A stretch of DNA of 64,000 nucleotides from PHBD01 sp964578535 (GTDB lineage: Bacteria; Desulfobacterota; Syntrophia; Syntrophales; PHBD01), in contig CAZODI010000016.1 of the NCBI GenBank assembly GCA_964578535.1, forward strand, positions 1 to 64,000, written 5' to 3'. This document shows positions 45,681 to 54,642 of the stretch, piece by piece. Every line of letters starts with the position of its first letter. Position 1 is the stretch's first letter. Position numbers and translations under genes: made by a program. Under the pieces are notes generated by a model, which worked only from the letters and a program-made list of their open reading frames with translations, was not told the origin of the DNA and did no database searches.

Positions 45681-46517
45681 CTATTTGATGTCCATGTGGT
45701 TCAGGAGAATCGCGTCGCGGACCCTGGCGGGCAGGATGCGGTTCAGGAAGAGAAACAGCGTGCTCATGAAATCCACCTGGTTGTGGAAGGCCGGCCTGTC
45801 CTGCCGGATGATCCGGGCGATCTTTTCGGCCGCTTCGATGGGCGTCGGCGCCGTCTTGATGAGGACGTTGTCCCGGGTGATGAAACGCCGGGCCCGCTCC
45901 CGGTAGGGCGAGCCTTCCGGGGGCAGCTTGTGGATCTTCGCGGCGAAGGACGTCGAGACCTGGGCGGGCTCGATCAGGGCCACCCGGATGCCGAAGGGCT
46001 CCACTTCGTACCGGAAGGACATGACCATCCCCTCAATGGCGAACTTGCTGGCCGAATAGATCGACTCGAAGGGGAACGGGATCTGCCCGACCAGGGAGGA
46101 CATGGCGATCAGCTTGCCTTTCCCCTGCCCGCGGAGGGCCGGCAGAAAGGCCTGGAAGACGGCCGCGGCTCCGATGACGTTGATCTCCAGGCACTTGAGG
46201 GCCGCCTCCAGGTTGACCTCCTCGAAGGGACCGAAAAAGCCGATCCCCACGTTGGACAGGACCGTGTCCACCCGGCCGTATTTCGCCAGGACTACGTCCC
46301 GGAAACGCCGGATCCCCGGGCGGTCGGTGATGTCCAGCGGCACGAGGCAGTGCTTTCCGGCGGTTCCGGAAATTTCGTCCAGCTCTTTCTCCAGGGAGGC
46401 GATGCCCTCCGCGGACATGTCGAATCCGGCCACCGTGTCGCCGCCTTTCGCGAGGATCCTTGCCACCTCCCGCCCCATCCCGTCGGCCAGCCCGGTAATG
46501 ACGACCACCTGTCCCAT
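45681..46517 (-). CDS. Short-chain dehydrogenase/reductase
   Basis: 278 residues. Cofactor motif TGLADGMG (near 8-15) with Asp after beta-2 (VAGFDMS), suggesting NAD. Active-site Ser in AMSSLVG and YSASK near 155. The C-terminal region is extended (FLFLNRILPARVRD), as in membrane-associated SDRs. Substrate unknown. Part of the glycyl radical cluster. Confidence 0.9.
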   Translation of the reverse strand: MGQVVVITGLADGMGREVARILAKGGDTVAGFDMSAEGIASLEKELDEISGTAGKHCLVPLDITDRPGIRRFRDVVLAKYGRVDTVLSNVGIGFFGPFEEVNLEAALKCLEINVIGAAAVFQAFLPALRGQGKGKLIAMSSLVGQIPFPFESIYSASKFAIEGMVMSFRYEVEPFGIRVALIEPAQVSTSFAAKIHKLPPEGSPYRERARRFITRDNVLIKTAPTPIEAAEKIARIIRQDRPAFHNQVDFMSTLFLFLNRILPARVRDAILLNHMDIK

Positions 46518-46590
46518 GCGTTCCCCTCCTTTATCGTTGAGACTTCGCTTCGTCGCGAAAACGTTCCGTTCCGGCGCCCCGGGCCGGGTG

Positions 46591-47577
46591 TCAGCCTGCC
46601 GCGGCGGATCCGCAGGTCTTGAGCTGCTCCATGGAGGACCGGAAGTCCGGGTAGATCAGCCGGTAGCCTGCGGCCTTGAGCTTCGTGTTGTCCACGATGT
46701 AGTCGTCATAGAGATAGCAGACGGCGTCGTATTCCAGGTCGGGGATGCGGCCCCGGCGGGCGGCCAGCCGGCCGTCGATCCGGGACACAATCTTGAGGAG
46801 CCCCAGGGGAAGATGAAGGGTGGGCGGTTTCGTGCCGAAGGTCTTCGCCGCCAGGGTGAGGGCCTCCCCGACGGTCGGGTAGGTGTCCTCGGCGATGTTG
46901 TAGGCCTGGCCGACAGCCTCGTCCCGGTGGGAAAGATACTCCACCGCGGCGGCCACGTCCTCGGCGCGGATGTTGGAGAGCCGCTGCCGGCCGTGCCCGG
47001 GGATGGCGGCGATGGACGAGGGGCGGGAAAAGGCTTTCCCGGCCCCGTCGTTGCACCGGGGTCCGTAGACCGTGCAGGGCCGCGTGATGACCGCGCGCAG
47101 CCCCTCCCGCATGCGCCGCCAGACGACATCTTCCCCGTCCCGCTTGCTCCGGCCGTAGTCGTCCTGCGGTGTCCGGGGGGCATCCTCGCGAAAGGGAACC
47201 CCCCGGTACGGCCCGTAGACGCTTGTGGACCCGACGTGAACATAGCGCTTCACGCCGGCCTTCAGGGCCAGCCCCGTCAGGTGTTCCACACCGGCGACGT
47301 TGGTGGGGTGGAGCTTTTCGTAAGGGGTGGAAAAATTGCAGATGGCGCCTAAGTGAAAGACCCGGTCCACGCCGCCTGCAAAGAGAGGCGGCAGGGTCTC
47401 CGGCTTCGTCAGGTCGGCCGGGACGAACTCGACGCCCAGGCGGTCAAAGAAGGAAGTGTCCCTGCGCGGGCGGGCGGTAGCGCGTACCCGCACCCCCAGG
47501 GAGACGAGGTGCTCGACGAGATGGCTGCCCATGAATCCGGCAGCCCCGGTAACCAGTGTGATCCCCGTGTACGCCAT
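46591..47577 (-). CDS. NAD-dependent epimerase/dehydratase (extended SDR)
   Basis: 328 residues. TGAAGFMGSHL near 10, acidic and Arg residues after beta-2, VGSTSVYGP with the active-site Ser and DDYGRSK with the Tyr-x3-Lys pair (near 150). It resembles 3-beta-hydroxysteroid dehydrogenase/dihydroflavonol reductase-type enzymes that reduce or oxidise alcohol/ketone groups. Second gene of the cluster after PadR. Substrate not predictable. Confidence 0.88.
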   Translation of the reverse strand: MAYTGITLVTGAAGFMGSHLVEHLVSLGVRVRATARPRRDTSFFDRLGVEFVPADLTKPETLPPLFAGGVDRVFHLGAICNFSTPYEKLHPTNVAGVEHLTGLALKAGVKRYVHVGSTSVYGPYRGVPFREDAPRTPQDDYGRSKRDGEDVVWRRMREGLRAVITRPCTVYGPRCNDGAGKAFSRPSSIAAIPGHGRQRLSNIRAEDVAAAVEYLSHRDEAVGQAYNIAEDTYPTVGEALTLAAKTFGTKPPTLHLPLGLLKIVSRIDGRLAARRGRIPDLEYDAVCYLYDDYIVDNTKLKAAGYRLIYPDFRSSMEQLKTCGSAAAG

Positions 47578-47619
47578 GGTCCCTCCTCCACGGACGTGTA
47601 AACGACGGTCAGCTTCCGA

Positions 47620-48153
47620 TTATTCCTCCATCCGCGCCAGGATCTCCTGCCTCGCCCTTCTGAGCCACGTCACGTACATGGTGTTGAACTCCTCACCGAG
47701 CTCGGCCACGAGGCGTACGTACTCCCCCTGCTCCTGCCACCGATCGAGAAGCTGCCGGCGGCGCTCCAGCTGGTTTTCATAGATCCGGAGCTGATTGTCG
47801 ATGATGGCCAGGGCACGGTCCCGTTTTCCGAAGCCGAAAAAGATGAACCGCATGAGAAACGGGTCGCGCAGAAACATCCGCGAGTCCTCTTCCTTCTCCA
47901 GCCACCGGCCGAACTCCTCGCGCCCCTTCTCCGTGACGGCATAGAGCTTCCGGTGGGGACCTCCCCTCTCCGACGGCGAGACATCGGCCAGGGTGATCTG
48001 TCCCTCTTCAACCAGGGTCCGGAGGTTCGGGTAGATCTGCCCGTAGTTGATGGTCCACATGTGGCCGAAGTGGCGCTCGATGTGCCGCTTGATCTCGTAG
48101 CCGTGCATGTTCCGGTAGTGAAGGAGCCCCAGGATGGCATAGCGTACGGACAT
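47620..48153 (-). CDS. PadR family transcriptional regulator
   Basis: 177 residues. The winged helix (about 1-85) starts MSVRYAILGLLHYRNMHGYEIKRHI and includes YGQIYPNLRTLVEEG and the wing GGPHRKLYAVTEKG, followed by a C-terminal dimerisation helix domain (Vir_act_alpha_C type) with a long charged helix. First gene of the glycyl radical cluster and its probable repressor. Its promoter spacer is an A/T palindrome, a likely autoregulatory site. Confidence 0.93.
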   Translation of the reverse strand: MSVRYAILGLLHYRNMHGYEIKRHIERHFGHMWTINYGQIYPNLRTLVEEGQITLADVSPSERGGPHRKLYAVTEKGREEFGRWLEKEEDSRMFLRDPFLMRFIFFGFGKRDRALAIIDNQLRIYENQLERRRQLLDRWQEQGEYVRLVAELGEEFNTMYVTWLRRARQEILARMEE

Positions 48154-48271
48154 GGCGGTCGCCTCAAAGGATCGTCCGTTGTGCGGGACCGGAACCGCAA
48201 CCGCGGTCCGGCATGCCTACGCTGCAGCGGGGAAGGCTGCGAACAGGAATGCTTCGTTTTGTATGGCGGAA

Positions 48272-48300
48272 AGGATATATATTAATTTTATATAGGTCAA
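48272..48300 (-). promoter_or_regulatory. Promoter/operator of the PadR-led cluster
   Basis: TTGACC (48300-48295), 17-base spacer, TATCCT (48277-48272) on the minus strand. The spacer TATATAAAATTAATATA is a near-palindrome suited to repressor binding. It would drive the 13.6 kb cluster. The rest of the 278-base gap to the kinase stop shows nothing further. Confidence 0.6.
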
Positions 48301-48431
48301 GGCGAATTTTCAACCCCGATGGATAGTCAGATCATAAATGTCCGGATAGATTGGGCATATGGACATCCTCGGGGCAGAGAGCCGACCTTGCGGCTTCCCT
48401 TATGCTACGAGGAGATGGCCTGGTGCCGTGC

Positions 48432-50951
48432 TCACGTGTTCGGCCGCCTTGACAGCTCCCGCCGGATCGCCGGACCGATCCGCTCCTGCGTGTAAGGCTT
48501 CCGGACATGGGCGCCGGCTCCGATCTCCAGGACCTTCCGGAGGCGGTCCGTCTCCGAGTATCCGCTGACGATGATCGCCTTCTGGCCCGGGTTGATCTCC
48601 AGAATCCGCCGATAGGTCTCCAGGCCGTCGATCCCCGGAGCCATGATCATGTCCAGGACCAGCAGGTCCACCGGGTGCTTCCGGATGTATTCCACCGCCT
48701 CCTCCCCGCTGGATACGGCCTGCACACGGTAATTCAACTGGCCGAGCATGCTGACGGCCAGATCCCTCTGCCCTTCCACATCGTCCACGACGAGGATCGT
48801 CTCCCCCCGTCCCCGGTATTCCTCGGGGAGCGCATCCGGCGGCTTCTCCGCCATCTCTTCCCGGGTCACGGGGAAATACAGCGTGAACGTGCTCCCCTGC
48901 CCCTCCGTGCTCGCAACGTCGATAAAGCCGGCGTGGTCCTTGACCGTACCCCAGACGACGGGCAGGCCCAGGCCCGTGCCGCTCATGCCCATTGCCTTTT
49001 TCGTGTAGAAGGGCTCGAAGATCTTGCCAAGGTCCGCGGCTGCAATGCCGCGACCCGTGTCCGACACGGACAGAACGGTGTAATCCCCCTCCACCATCCT
49101 GTCATGTCCCGGAAGGGGCCGGTCCACATAGCGGCTCCCGGTCCGGATCGTCACCTCCCCTTCACCGGAGATGGACTCCATCGTAAAGGACAGAAGGTTT
49201 GTCACCGTTTTGGCGAGGTGGTTCGGCGAGCCCTTGATGGTCAACAGCGCATCATCGAGTTCCGCCCGGATAGTCACCCCGGGACGGCCTCCTTTCAGCT
49301 TATCCAGCTCGGGACTCTTCAGGCAGGCCCGGACGATCCCGTTCAGATCCAGCACCTCCGTAACGGCCACCCCCCTCCTGGCCAGCGTCAACAGGTCCTG
49401 GATGATGGCGGCGCCCTTCTCGCCGGAGTTCAGGATATTCCCGGCATAGCGGCGCAGCGGGCTGTCTTCCGGCAGTTTGCCCAACAGCAGCTCCGCATAG
49501 CCCACCAGCACGCCCAGAACGTTGTTCAGGTCGTGGGCCACCCCTCCGGCAAGGGTTCCCAGGGATTCCATCCTTTCGGCCCGGGCCAGACGCTCATGCA
49601 GCTTCCTGCGCTCGGTGTTGTCGCGCCAGGTCGCGAGAACAAGCCTCATTCCCTTGAACATGACGGAAGTCAGCATTGCGTCCAGCCAATATTCCTCACC
49701 GTCGGACCTCCTGACAACCCACTCGAAGCGATGGGAGCCGTTCCGCTCGGCGATCTCGACCATCTGCTTCATCTTCTCGGAAGACAGCGAGCCGTCTGGT
49801 TGGCGATTCGGGAGGATGTCGGTCCATTCCATCCGTTGAAGATGGGATTTGCCGGGATAGCCCGTGATGCGCAGGGCCGCATCGTTGCAGTCGATGAAGC
49901 GGCCGTCCCGGATGAGCAGGTGCGCGTCGTCGGCTCTTTCGAAGACCAGGCGGAAGAGCTCCTCGCTTTCCCGGACCCTCTGCCCCGCCATCAGCCTGGC
50001 AATCGCCGGGCCGATCTGGAGGGCAATCACCTCCAGGGCCTGCCTGTCCTGTTCGGAGAGCTGTTCATGCACATGGGAGCCGAGGTTCAGGCTACCGATG
50101 ACCCTGTCCTCGTGCCAGATCGGAACGATTCCGGCGGACCGGATCCCCTCGGCGGCCAGTTCGTGCGCATTGACCAAGTGCTGCAAGTCACGGGCTCCGA
50201 GATACAGGATCCTCCCTTCGAGGACGATTTGCGTCAACTCGGACGAGGCCGCAAAATGCCTCGACCGGTCTGCAAACGTCTCCGAGACCTCCCGGACATG
50301 AACCAGGTTCACCGCGCCGGTTCCCTCATCAATGAAGTAGATCCCCCCCGAGTCGCACTGCGTCGCCTCGATACAGGCATCCATGCAGGCCTGCGCCGCC
50401 TCCTCGATGGAGGTCGTCTTCATGAGGGCCAGGGCCAGCTCCTTCTGGATTCCGATCAGCCTTTCCGCCTGCCTGCTGCCGGTGATATCCCGGATGACCG
50501 CAACCAGGGAATCGACGGCGCCTTCTTCACTCCGGACCGGGGCCAGCGAAAGCTGGACGTCCAGGAGGGAACCGTCCTTCCGGATGAGCCGCTTTTCCGC
50601 GATCACCGCCGGGTCTTCTCCGTCGAGAATGTTCCGGATCCAGGAGAGATCCTCTTCGAGCTCCTCCGGCGGCGTCAGGTCCTGCCAGCGGACTCCCCGC
50701 AGCTCCTCCCGGCTGTACTGGAGGATGCGGCACACCTCATCGCCGATCTCGATCCAGTGGCCGTCCGGACGGATGATGGCAATGCCCAGCTGGGGCAGGT
50801 TGAAGAAATGCCGGTATCGCTCCTCGCGAGCCTGCGCATCCGCCGCCGGACCCCGACCGCTCCCTTCCCGCGATTCGAGCTCTGCGATGCGACGTTCCGC
50901 GGCCTCCAGCGCTTCCAGAAGCCGGGCCCTGGTCATGTCCTGCCTTTTCAT
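48432..50951 (-). CDS. PAS/GAF hybrid histidine kinase with altered N-box
   Basis: About 839 residues. Coiled coil, PAS (about 40-160), GAF (about 165-325), PAS (about 330-450), HisKA with GGVAHDLNNVLGVLVG, HATPase and a C-terminal receiver (VLDMIMAPG). The HATPase keeps DTGRGI and GTGLGL. Its N-box reads TVTNLLSFTMESI, so the Asn that normally coordinates magnesium-ATP is Phe. It may be a weak kinase or mainly a phosphatase/sensor. The frame opens with GTG at 50960; the ATG at 50951 is used, and that at 50936 is also possible. No output domain. Confidence 0.9.
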   Translation of the reverse strand: MKRQDMTRARLLEALEAAERRIAELESREGSGRGPAADAQAREERYRHFFNLPQLGIAIIRPDGHWIEIGDEVCRILQYSREELRGVRWQDLTPPEELEEDLSWIRNILDGEDPAVIAEKRLIRKDGSLLDVQLSLAPVRSEEGAVDSLVAVIRDITGSRQAERLIGIQKELALALMKTTSIEEAAQACMDACIEATQCDSGGIYFIDEGTGAVNLVHVREVSETFADRSRHFAASSELTQIVLEGRILYLGARDLQHLVNAHELAAEGIRSAGIVPIWHEDRVIGSLNLGSHVHEQLSEQDRQALEVIALQIGPAIARLMAGQRVRESEELFRLVFERADDAHLLIRDGRFIDCNDAALRITGYPGKSHLQRMEWTDILPNRQPDGSLSSEKMKQMVEIAERNGSHRFEWVVRRSDGEEYWLDAMLTSVMFKGMRLVLATWRDNTERRKLHERLARAERMESLGTLAGGVAHDLNNVLGVLVGYAELLLGKLPEDSPLRRYAGNILNSGEKGAAIIQDLLTLARRGVAVTEVLDLNGIVRACLKSPELDKLKGGRPGVTIRAELDDALLTIKGSPNHLAKTVTNLLSFTMESISGEGEVTIRTGSRYVDRPLPGHDRMVEGDYTVLSVSDTGRGIAAADLGKIFEPFYTKKAMGMSGTGLGLPVVWGTVKDHAGFIDVASTEGQGSTFTLYFPVTREEMAEKPPDALPEEYRGRGETILVVDDVEGQRDLAVSMLGQLNYRVQAVSSGEEAVEYIRKHPVDLLVLDMIMAPGIDGLETYRRILEINPGQKAIIVSGYSETDRLRKVLEIGAGAHVRKPYTQERIGPAIRRELSRRPNT

Positions 50952-51007
50952 GTCGTTCACCGGGGATCGATTGGTTCTCGGACCGTCTTCGATGTTCTTA
51001 TGAAAAA

Positions 51008-51036
51008 AGCATATTGGGAAGGGCTTTGCATGTCAA
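51008..51036 (-). promoter_or_regulatory. Sigma-70 promoter of the PAS/GAF kinase
   Basis: TTGACA (51036-51031), 17-base spacer, TATGCT (51013-51008) on the minus strand, about 57 bases upstream of the start codon. Confidence 0.7.
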
Positions 51037-51100
51037 CGACGTGTTTCAGGGATGGCAATCCGGTGACGGAGGAAAGATCGGTGGCATCGAGGCAAGGCGG

Positions 51101-51125
51101 AAAGGGGGGACGACAGGTGCCCCCC
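51101..51125 (-). terminator. Terminator candidate after the thioesterase gene
   Basis: Minus-strand stem GGGGGG/CCCCCC with ten-base loop and a short TTT, 24 bases after the stop codon. Confidence 0.5.
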
Positions 51126-51148
51126 GATCCTGTTTCAGCGAATCCTCT

Positions 51149-51598
51149 TTATACTTTTCTGATCTGAAAACTCCCCCGGGCCGTGCAGCAGACGGTCCCG
51201 TTCTCGTCCTTCAATTCGAACTCCTTGACGAAATCCGCCTTCCCGACGCTGTCCGCCGTCTTCCTGAGATCCTCGATCTCGTCCCGCGTGAAGGATGTCT
51301 CGATGGTCATGTCGGTCATGGCCGGGCGCCGGTAGACAATGGACGCCTCCTTCAGGATGGGAATGTATTTTTTCAGGTCGAAACAGGAGCTGAAGAGGAC
51401 GCCCCCCGTGTAGTCCGCCAGGGAAAAGAGGGACCCGGCATAGACCATGCCGACGTGGTTGATGTTCGGCTCTTTCGGCAGCCGGACTTTCACGTCTCCG
51501 GGATCGAACCGCTCGATCTTCACCCCCATCTTGCCGACGATCCTGATGATGTTTTCCAGCGCCGCTACGGCTTCCTTCCTGGACTCGCTGATGGCCAT
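51149..51598 (-). CDS. Hotdog-fold thioesterase (YiiD_C/DUF4442-like)
   Basis: 149 residues. HVGMVYAGSLFSLADYTGGVLFSS (near 55-78, only key residues: Gly-Leu-Phe-Ser-Leu-Ala-Asp) matches the signature of the YiiD C-terminal/DUF4442 thioesterase-like hotdog family. ATG 51598 is chosen because AAAAGGAGGAATCG precedes it. It follows the flavin oxidoreductase by 75 bases and probably shares its promoter; it may release CoA from a stalled acyl-CoA. Substrate unknown. Confidence 0.8.
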   Translation of the reverse strand: MAISESRKEAVAALENIIRIVGKMGVKIERFDPGDVKVRLPKEPNINHVGMVYAGSLFSLADYTGGVLFSSCFDLKKYIPILKEASIVYRRPAMTDMTIETSFTRDEIEDLRKTADSVGKADFVKEFELKDENGTVCCTARGSFQIRKV

Positions 51599-51673
51599 CG
51601 ATTCCTCCTTTTCGGGGTTTAGACTCCTGTAAGTATTCCTTTTTTCCACCTTCCACGCGGCCGGGTCGCGGGT

Positions 51674-53605
51674 TCAGGCCTTCAGGCCGGCGGCCAGTCC
51701 CTCCTGCATGGCCTCCTTGATCATGCGGGGCCGGACACAGTCGCCGACGACCACAACTTCCGGGGCCGTGCCCCGGAACGCCTCCACCGCCTTCGGGTCG
51801 ACCCGGAGGCCCGCGGCGAGAACGACCCAATCGGCCTCGATGAACTCGGGGGTCCCCTGCCGGTTGACCCTCACGCCCCGGTCGGTGATCTCCTCCACGG
51901 TGGTCCGGTTCTCCAGGCGGATGCCCAGCATCTTCAGCATCCCCAGGAAAAACGGCCGATAGCTGGTCGAGACCGTGGGTGCCAGGCGGTCCAGCATCTC
52001 CAGGACGGTGACACCCGTGACGCCCTGTCCCTTCGTGACCAGGAACTCCGCCGTCTCGCAGCCCACGAGGCCGCCGCCCAGGACGACAACCTTCCCGCGG
52101 AGGGTCTTCCTCCCCGTCAGAACGTCTTCCGCGGAGACCACGCGGTCCGACCGGATGCCCGGGATATCCGGGACCATGGGCACGGCCCCGACCGCCACGA
52201 CCAGGACGTCGGGCTTTTCGCGTTCGACCGTCGCGACATCCAGAGCGGTGCCCAGGCGGATCTCGACGCCGGCCTTTCGGGCCCGCACGGCCAGGCTCCG
52301 TGCCAGGTTTTGGATGTCCTCCTTGTGGGGCGGCAGGCATCCCACCCGAAGCCAGCCTCCCGGCTCGTTTTCCTTCTCGAAGAGCGTGACCCGGTGCCCC
52401 CTTCCGGCGGCGACGAGGGCCGCCTCCAGCCCTGCGGGACCGCCGCCGGCAACGTAGATCTTCCGAGGCTTGTCTGCTGCCGCGGGGACGAAATCAAGCT
52501 CGTGGCCCGCAAATGGGTTGACCGTGCAGGAGACCGAGGCGGGGCCGTGGGGATCCTTGTAGATGACCAGGATGTCGGAGAGGCAGTTGCCGCAGGCCAG
52601 GCAGGGAACGATCTCCTCGACACGCCCTTCCCTCGCCTTGTTCGGGAGAAGCGGATCCGCAATGAAGGCCCGTCCCATGCCGATGAAATCCGCCTTCCCC
52701 TCCGCCAGGATCCGCTCGGCCGTGGCCGGGTCGTTGATCCTGTTCGCGGCGATGACGGGGATGCCGACGACGCCCTTGATCGCCCCGGCGAGGTCCGCAA
52801 AGCCGCCCTTGGGAACGACAGGGGCCACCGTCGGCACCGGCGACTCGTGCCAGCCGGTGTATGTATTGATGAAGCTCACGCCGGCTTCCTCCAGCGCCCG
52901 GGCCACGCCCTTCGATGTCTCGATCGTGTGTCCCCCGGGCATCTGCTCCTCTACGTTGAGGCGCACGCCCAGCGGGAAATCGTTCCCCGCCTCCTTCCGG
53001 ATGGCCCCGACGATCTCCAGGAGGATCCGCATCCGGTTTTCCAGGCTCCCGCCGTACTCGTCCTCCCGCCGGTTCGTGATGGGCGATAGAAAGCGGTTCA
53101 GGAGGTAGCCACCGCCCACGATGAACTCGACGGCGTCGAATCCCCCCTCGCGGGCCCGGCGGGCCGACGTTCCGTATTCCCTGACGATGTGGTGAATCTC
53201 ATCCACCGTGAGCGCCCGGGGAGTCTGCCGCAGCATCTGGTTCAGCACGGGGGAGGGACCGACCAGCTCGGCCGGCCTGTCCCCGAAGGACACGTGATAG
53301 GAGACGATGAGCTGGCAGGCGCTCTTTGCCCCTTCCGCACGGAGGGCATCCGTGAGCCGCCGGATTCCCGGCAGGTACCGGTCGTCGTATATGGCCGGTG
53401 CCAGGAACGACCCGACGTCGAGAGGCGAAAAGGGGATCATGATCAGCCCGGCGCCCCCTTTCGCCCGCTCGGTGAAATAGGCGATGAAGCGGTCGCCGAC
53501 GGTGCCGTCGGCCTCGGAATAGCCCATGGTCATGGGCAGCATGACGATCCGGTTCCTGATCTCCAGGTTTCCGATGCGTCCGGGTGCAAACAGATGCGGA
53601 AACAT
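51674..53605 (-). CDS. NADH:flavin oxidoreductase, 2,4-dienoyl-CoA reductase-like
   Basis: 643 residues in three parts: FMN-binding TIM barrel of the old-yellow-enzyme type (about 1-330; LFAPGRIGNLEIRNRIVMLP at the start, NRREDEYGGSLENR later); a 4Fe-4S segment with CLACGNCL and SCTVNP; and FAD and NAD(P) domains with VAGGGPAGLEAA and VVLGGGLVGCETA. The layout is that of FadH and BaiCD-type enoate reductases, which reduce conjugated double bonds. ATG 53605 follows AAAGGAGCAGGAT, ruling out the 50-codon extension. A TetR gene and its operator lie upstream. Confidence 0.93.
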   Translation of the reverse strand: MFPHLFAPGRIGNLEIRNRIVMLPMTMGYSEADGTVGDRFIAYFTERAKGGAGLIMIPFSPLDVGSFLAPAIYDDRYLPGIRRLTDALRAEGAKSACQLIVSYHVSFGDRPAELVGPSPVLNQMLRQTPRALTVDEIHHIVREYGTSARRAREGGFDAVEFIVGGGYLLNRFLSPITNRREDEYGGSLENRMRILLEIVGAIRKEAGNDFPLGVRLNVEEQMPGGHTIETSKGVARALEEAGVSFINTYTGWHESPVPTVAPVVPKGGFADLAGAIKGVVGIPVIAANRINDPATAERILAEGKADFIGMGRAFIADPLLPNKAREGRVEEIVPCLACGNCLSDILVIYKDPHGPASVSCTVNPFAGHELDFVPAAADKPRKIYVAGGGPAGLEAALVAAGRGHRVTLFEKENEPGGWLRVGCLPPHKEDIQNLARSLAVRARKAGVEIRLGTALDVATVEREKPDVLVVAVGAVPMVPDIPGIRSDRVVSAEDVLTGRKTLRGKVVVLGGGLVGCETAEFLVTKGQGVTGVTVLEMLDRLAPTVSTSYRPFFLGMLKMLGIRLENRTTVEEITDRGVRVNRQGTPEFIEADWVVLAAGLRVDPKAVEAFRGTAPEVVVVGDCVRPRMIKEAMQEGLAAGLKA

Positions 53606-53924
53606 ATCCTGCTCCTTTCGTGAAAGCCCCTCTCCGGGGCCGGCTACCGACCCGTCAGCCCGACGGCACGGGCGGAACGACTGCTGCGGGACCTTCTGTG
53701 GGTCGATTTCCTCTTCACCGGCCATGCCCCGCAAATCCGGTGCCAATGGGGTCATTATCTCAATTGTTTATCATATCGAACATTTACGAAAAGACAGGAA
53801 TGTCTGTTTCCCCCCTTTTGATTGGTCAGAAGTCAACATACGGACTGCACCGCTGACACGGATCGTGGACCGGCTGTTCCCCATCCAGGTCTGTCAGGTA
53901 AATAATGAAGGCTGGGACAGAATA
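53606..53924. other. Upstream region of the flavin oxidoreductase gene
   Basis: About 320 bases without a supported gene. It contains an A/T-rich stretch with TATGAT (53775-53770, minus) as a possible -10 and the inverted repeat AGACA-GGAA-TGTCT (53792-53805). No -35 is convincing. Confidence 0.4.
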
Positions 53925-53936
53925 TGAACATGTTCA
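53925..53936. promoter_or_regulatory. Candidate TetR operator 2
   Basis: Perfect palindrome TGAACATGTTCA followed by TT, differing only in its two central bases from the palindrome at 54629-54640 in front of the tetR gene. It lies between tetR and the flavin oxidoreductase gene. Confidence 0.6.
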
Positions 53937-53954
53937 TTGTATCGGCAACAACAG

Positions 53955-54581
53955 TCAGTGCGACCGCAGGCCGTCGATAAAGATCTCGAGGTAATCCAGC
54001 GTCGCCTGCCGGTAATCCTTCCTCCCCTGTTTCATCCGATTCTCCTGGAACTGGATCATGCCGATGAAGGCGCTCCAGAAAATGACCGCACCCGCGTATG
54101 GATTGACGTCTTTGAAAACCCCTTTCTCGATGCCCTCCTGGATGACGATCTCCCCCTGCTTGAGGTTGCAGCGCATGATGCATTTGAACTGCTCCAGCCG
54201 GTCCTCCGGCAGCAGCTTCGAGTACTCTTCCTCGTTGTAGCGGATCAGGAGGTGATAAGCATCCACGTCCTTGTCATAAAACTCGTAGATCGCCCGGCCG
54301 AGGCGTCGCAGCCGATTGTCGGAGTCGTCCTCCTTGTCTTCGGCAATCTGGACGAGGTGCTTGGAAATGCATTCGAGAGCCGGCTGGACCAGGCAGAAAT
54401 AAAGATCCGATTTGCTCTTGAAATACAGATAGATGGTTCCCTTTGCGATCTGGGCACGGGCCGCGATGTCCTCGATGGTCGAATCCCGGAACCCCTTCTC
54501 CCGAAAAACGGCCGCCGCGCTGTCGAGAATCAGCTTGATCCTGGCATTCTTCCCCGGCTGTGTTCTTTCCGTATTACCCAT
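53955..54581 (-). CDS. TetR/AcrR family transcriptional regulator
   Basis: 208 residues. Helix-turn-helix about 15-60 with STIEDIAARAQIAKGTIYLYF; the C-terminal domain (NPYAGAVIFWSAFIGMIQF) resembles that of fatty-acid-responsive TetR proteins. The ATG has no clear Shine-Dalgarno site, so translation may be weak. It is preceded by a good promoter with a palindrome placed over the transcription start, so autorepression is likely, and the same palindrome recurs after its 3' end ahead of the flavin oxidoreductase gene. Confidence 0.92.
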   Translation of the reverse strand: MGNTERTQPGKNARIKLILDSAAAVFREKGFRDSTIEDIAARAQIAKGTIYLYFKSKSDLYFCLVQPALECISKHLVQIAEDKEDDSDNRLRRLGRAIYEFYDKDVDAYHLLIRYNEEEYSKLLPEDRLEQFKCIMRCNLKQGEIVIQEGIEKGVFKDVNPYAGAVIFWSAFIGMIQFQENRMKQGRKDYRQATLDYLEIFIDGLRSH

Positions 54582-54628
54582 ATAATATCATACACTTATC
54601 TTGATTCTGCTGGTGCCTTTCCGTTCAC

Positions 54629-54640
54629 TGAACGCGTTCA
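54629..54640. promoter_or_regulatory. Candidate TetR operator 1
   Basis: Perfect palindrome TGAACGCGTTCA followed by TT, positioned three bases downstream of the tetR -10 box, where binding would block initiation. Matches the site at 53925-53936. Confidence 0.65.
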
Positions 54641-54642
54641 TT

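Noticed and set aside
48507..51167. 886-codon plus-strand frame
   Set aside because: Antisense to the PAS/GAF kinase, which has clear domains.
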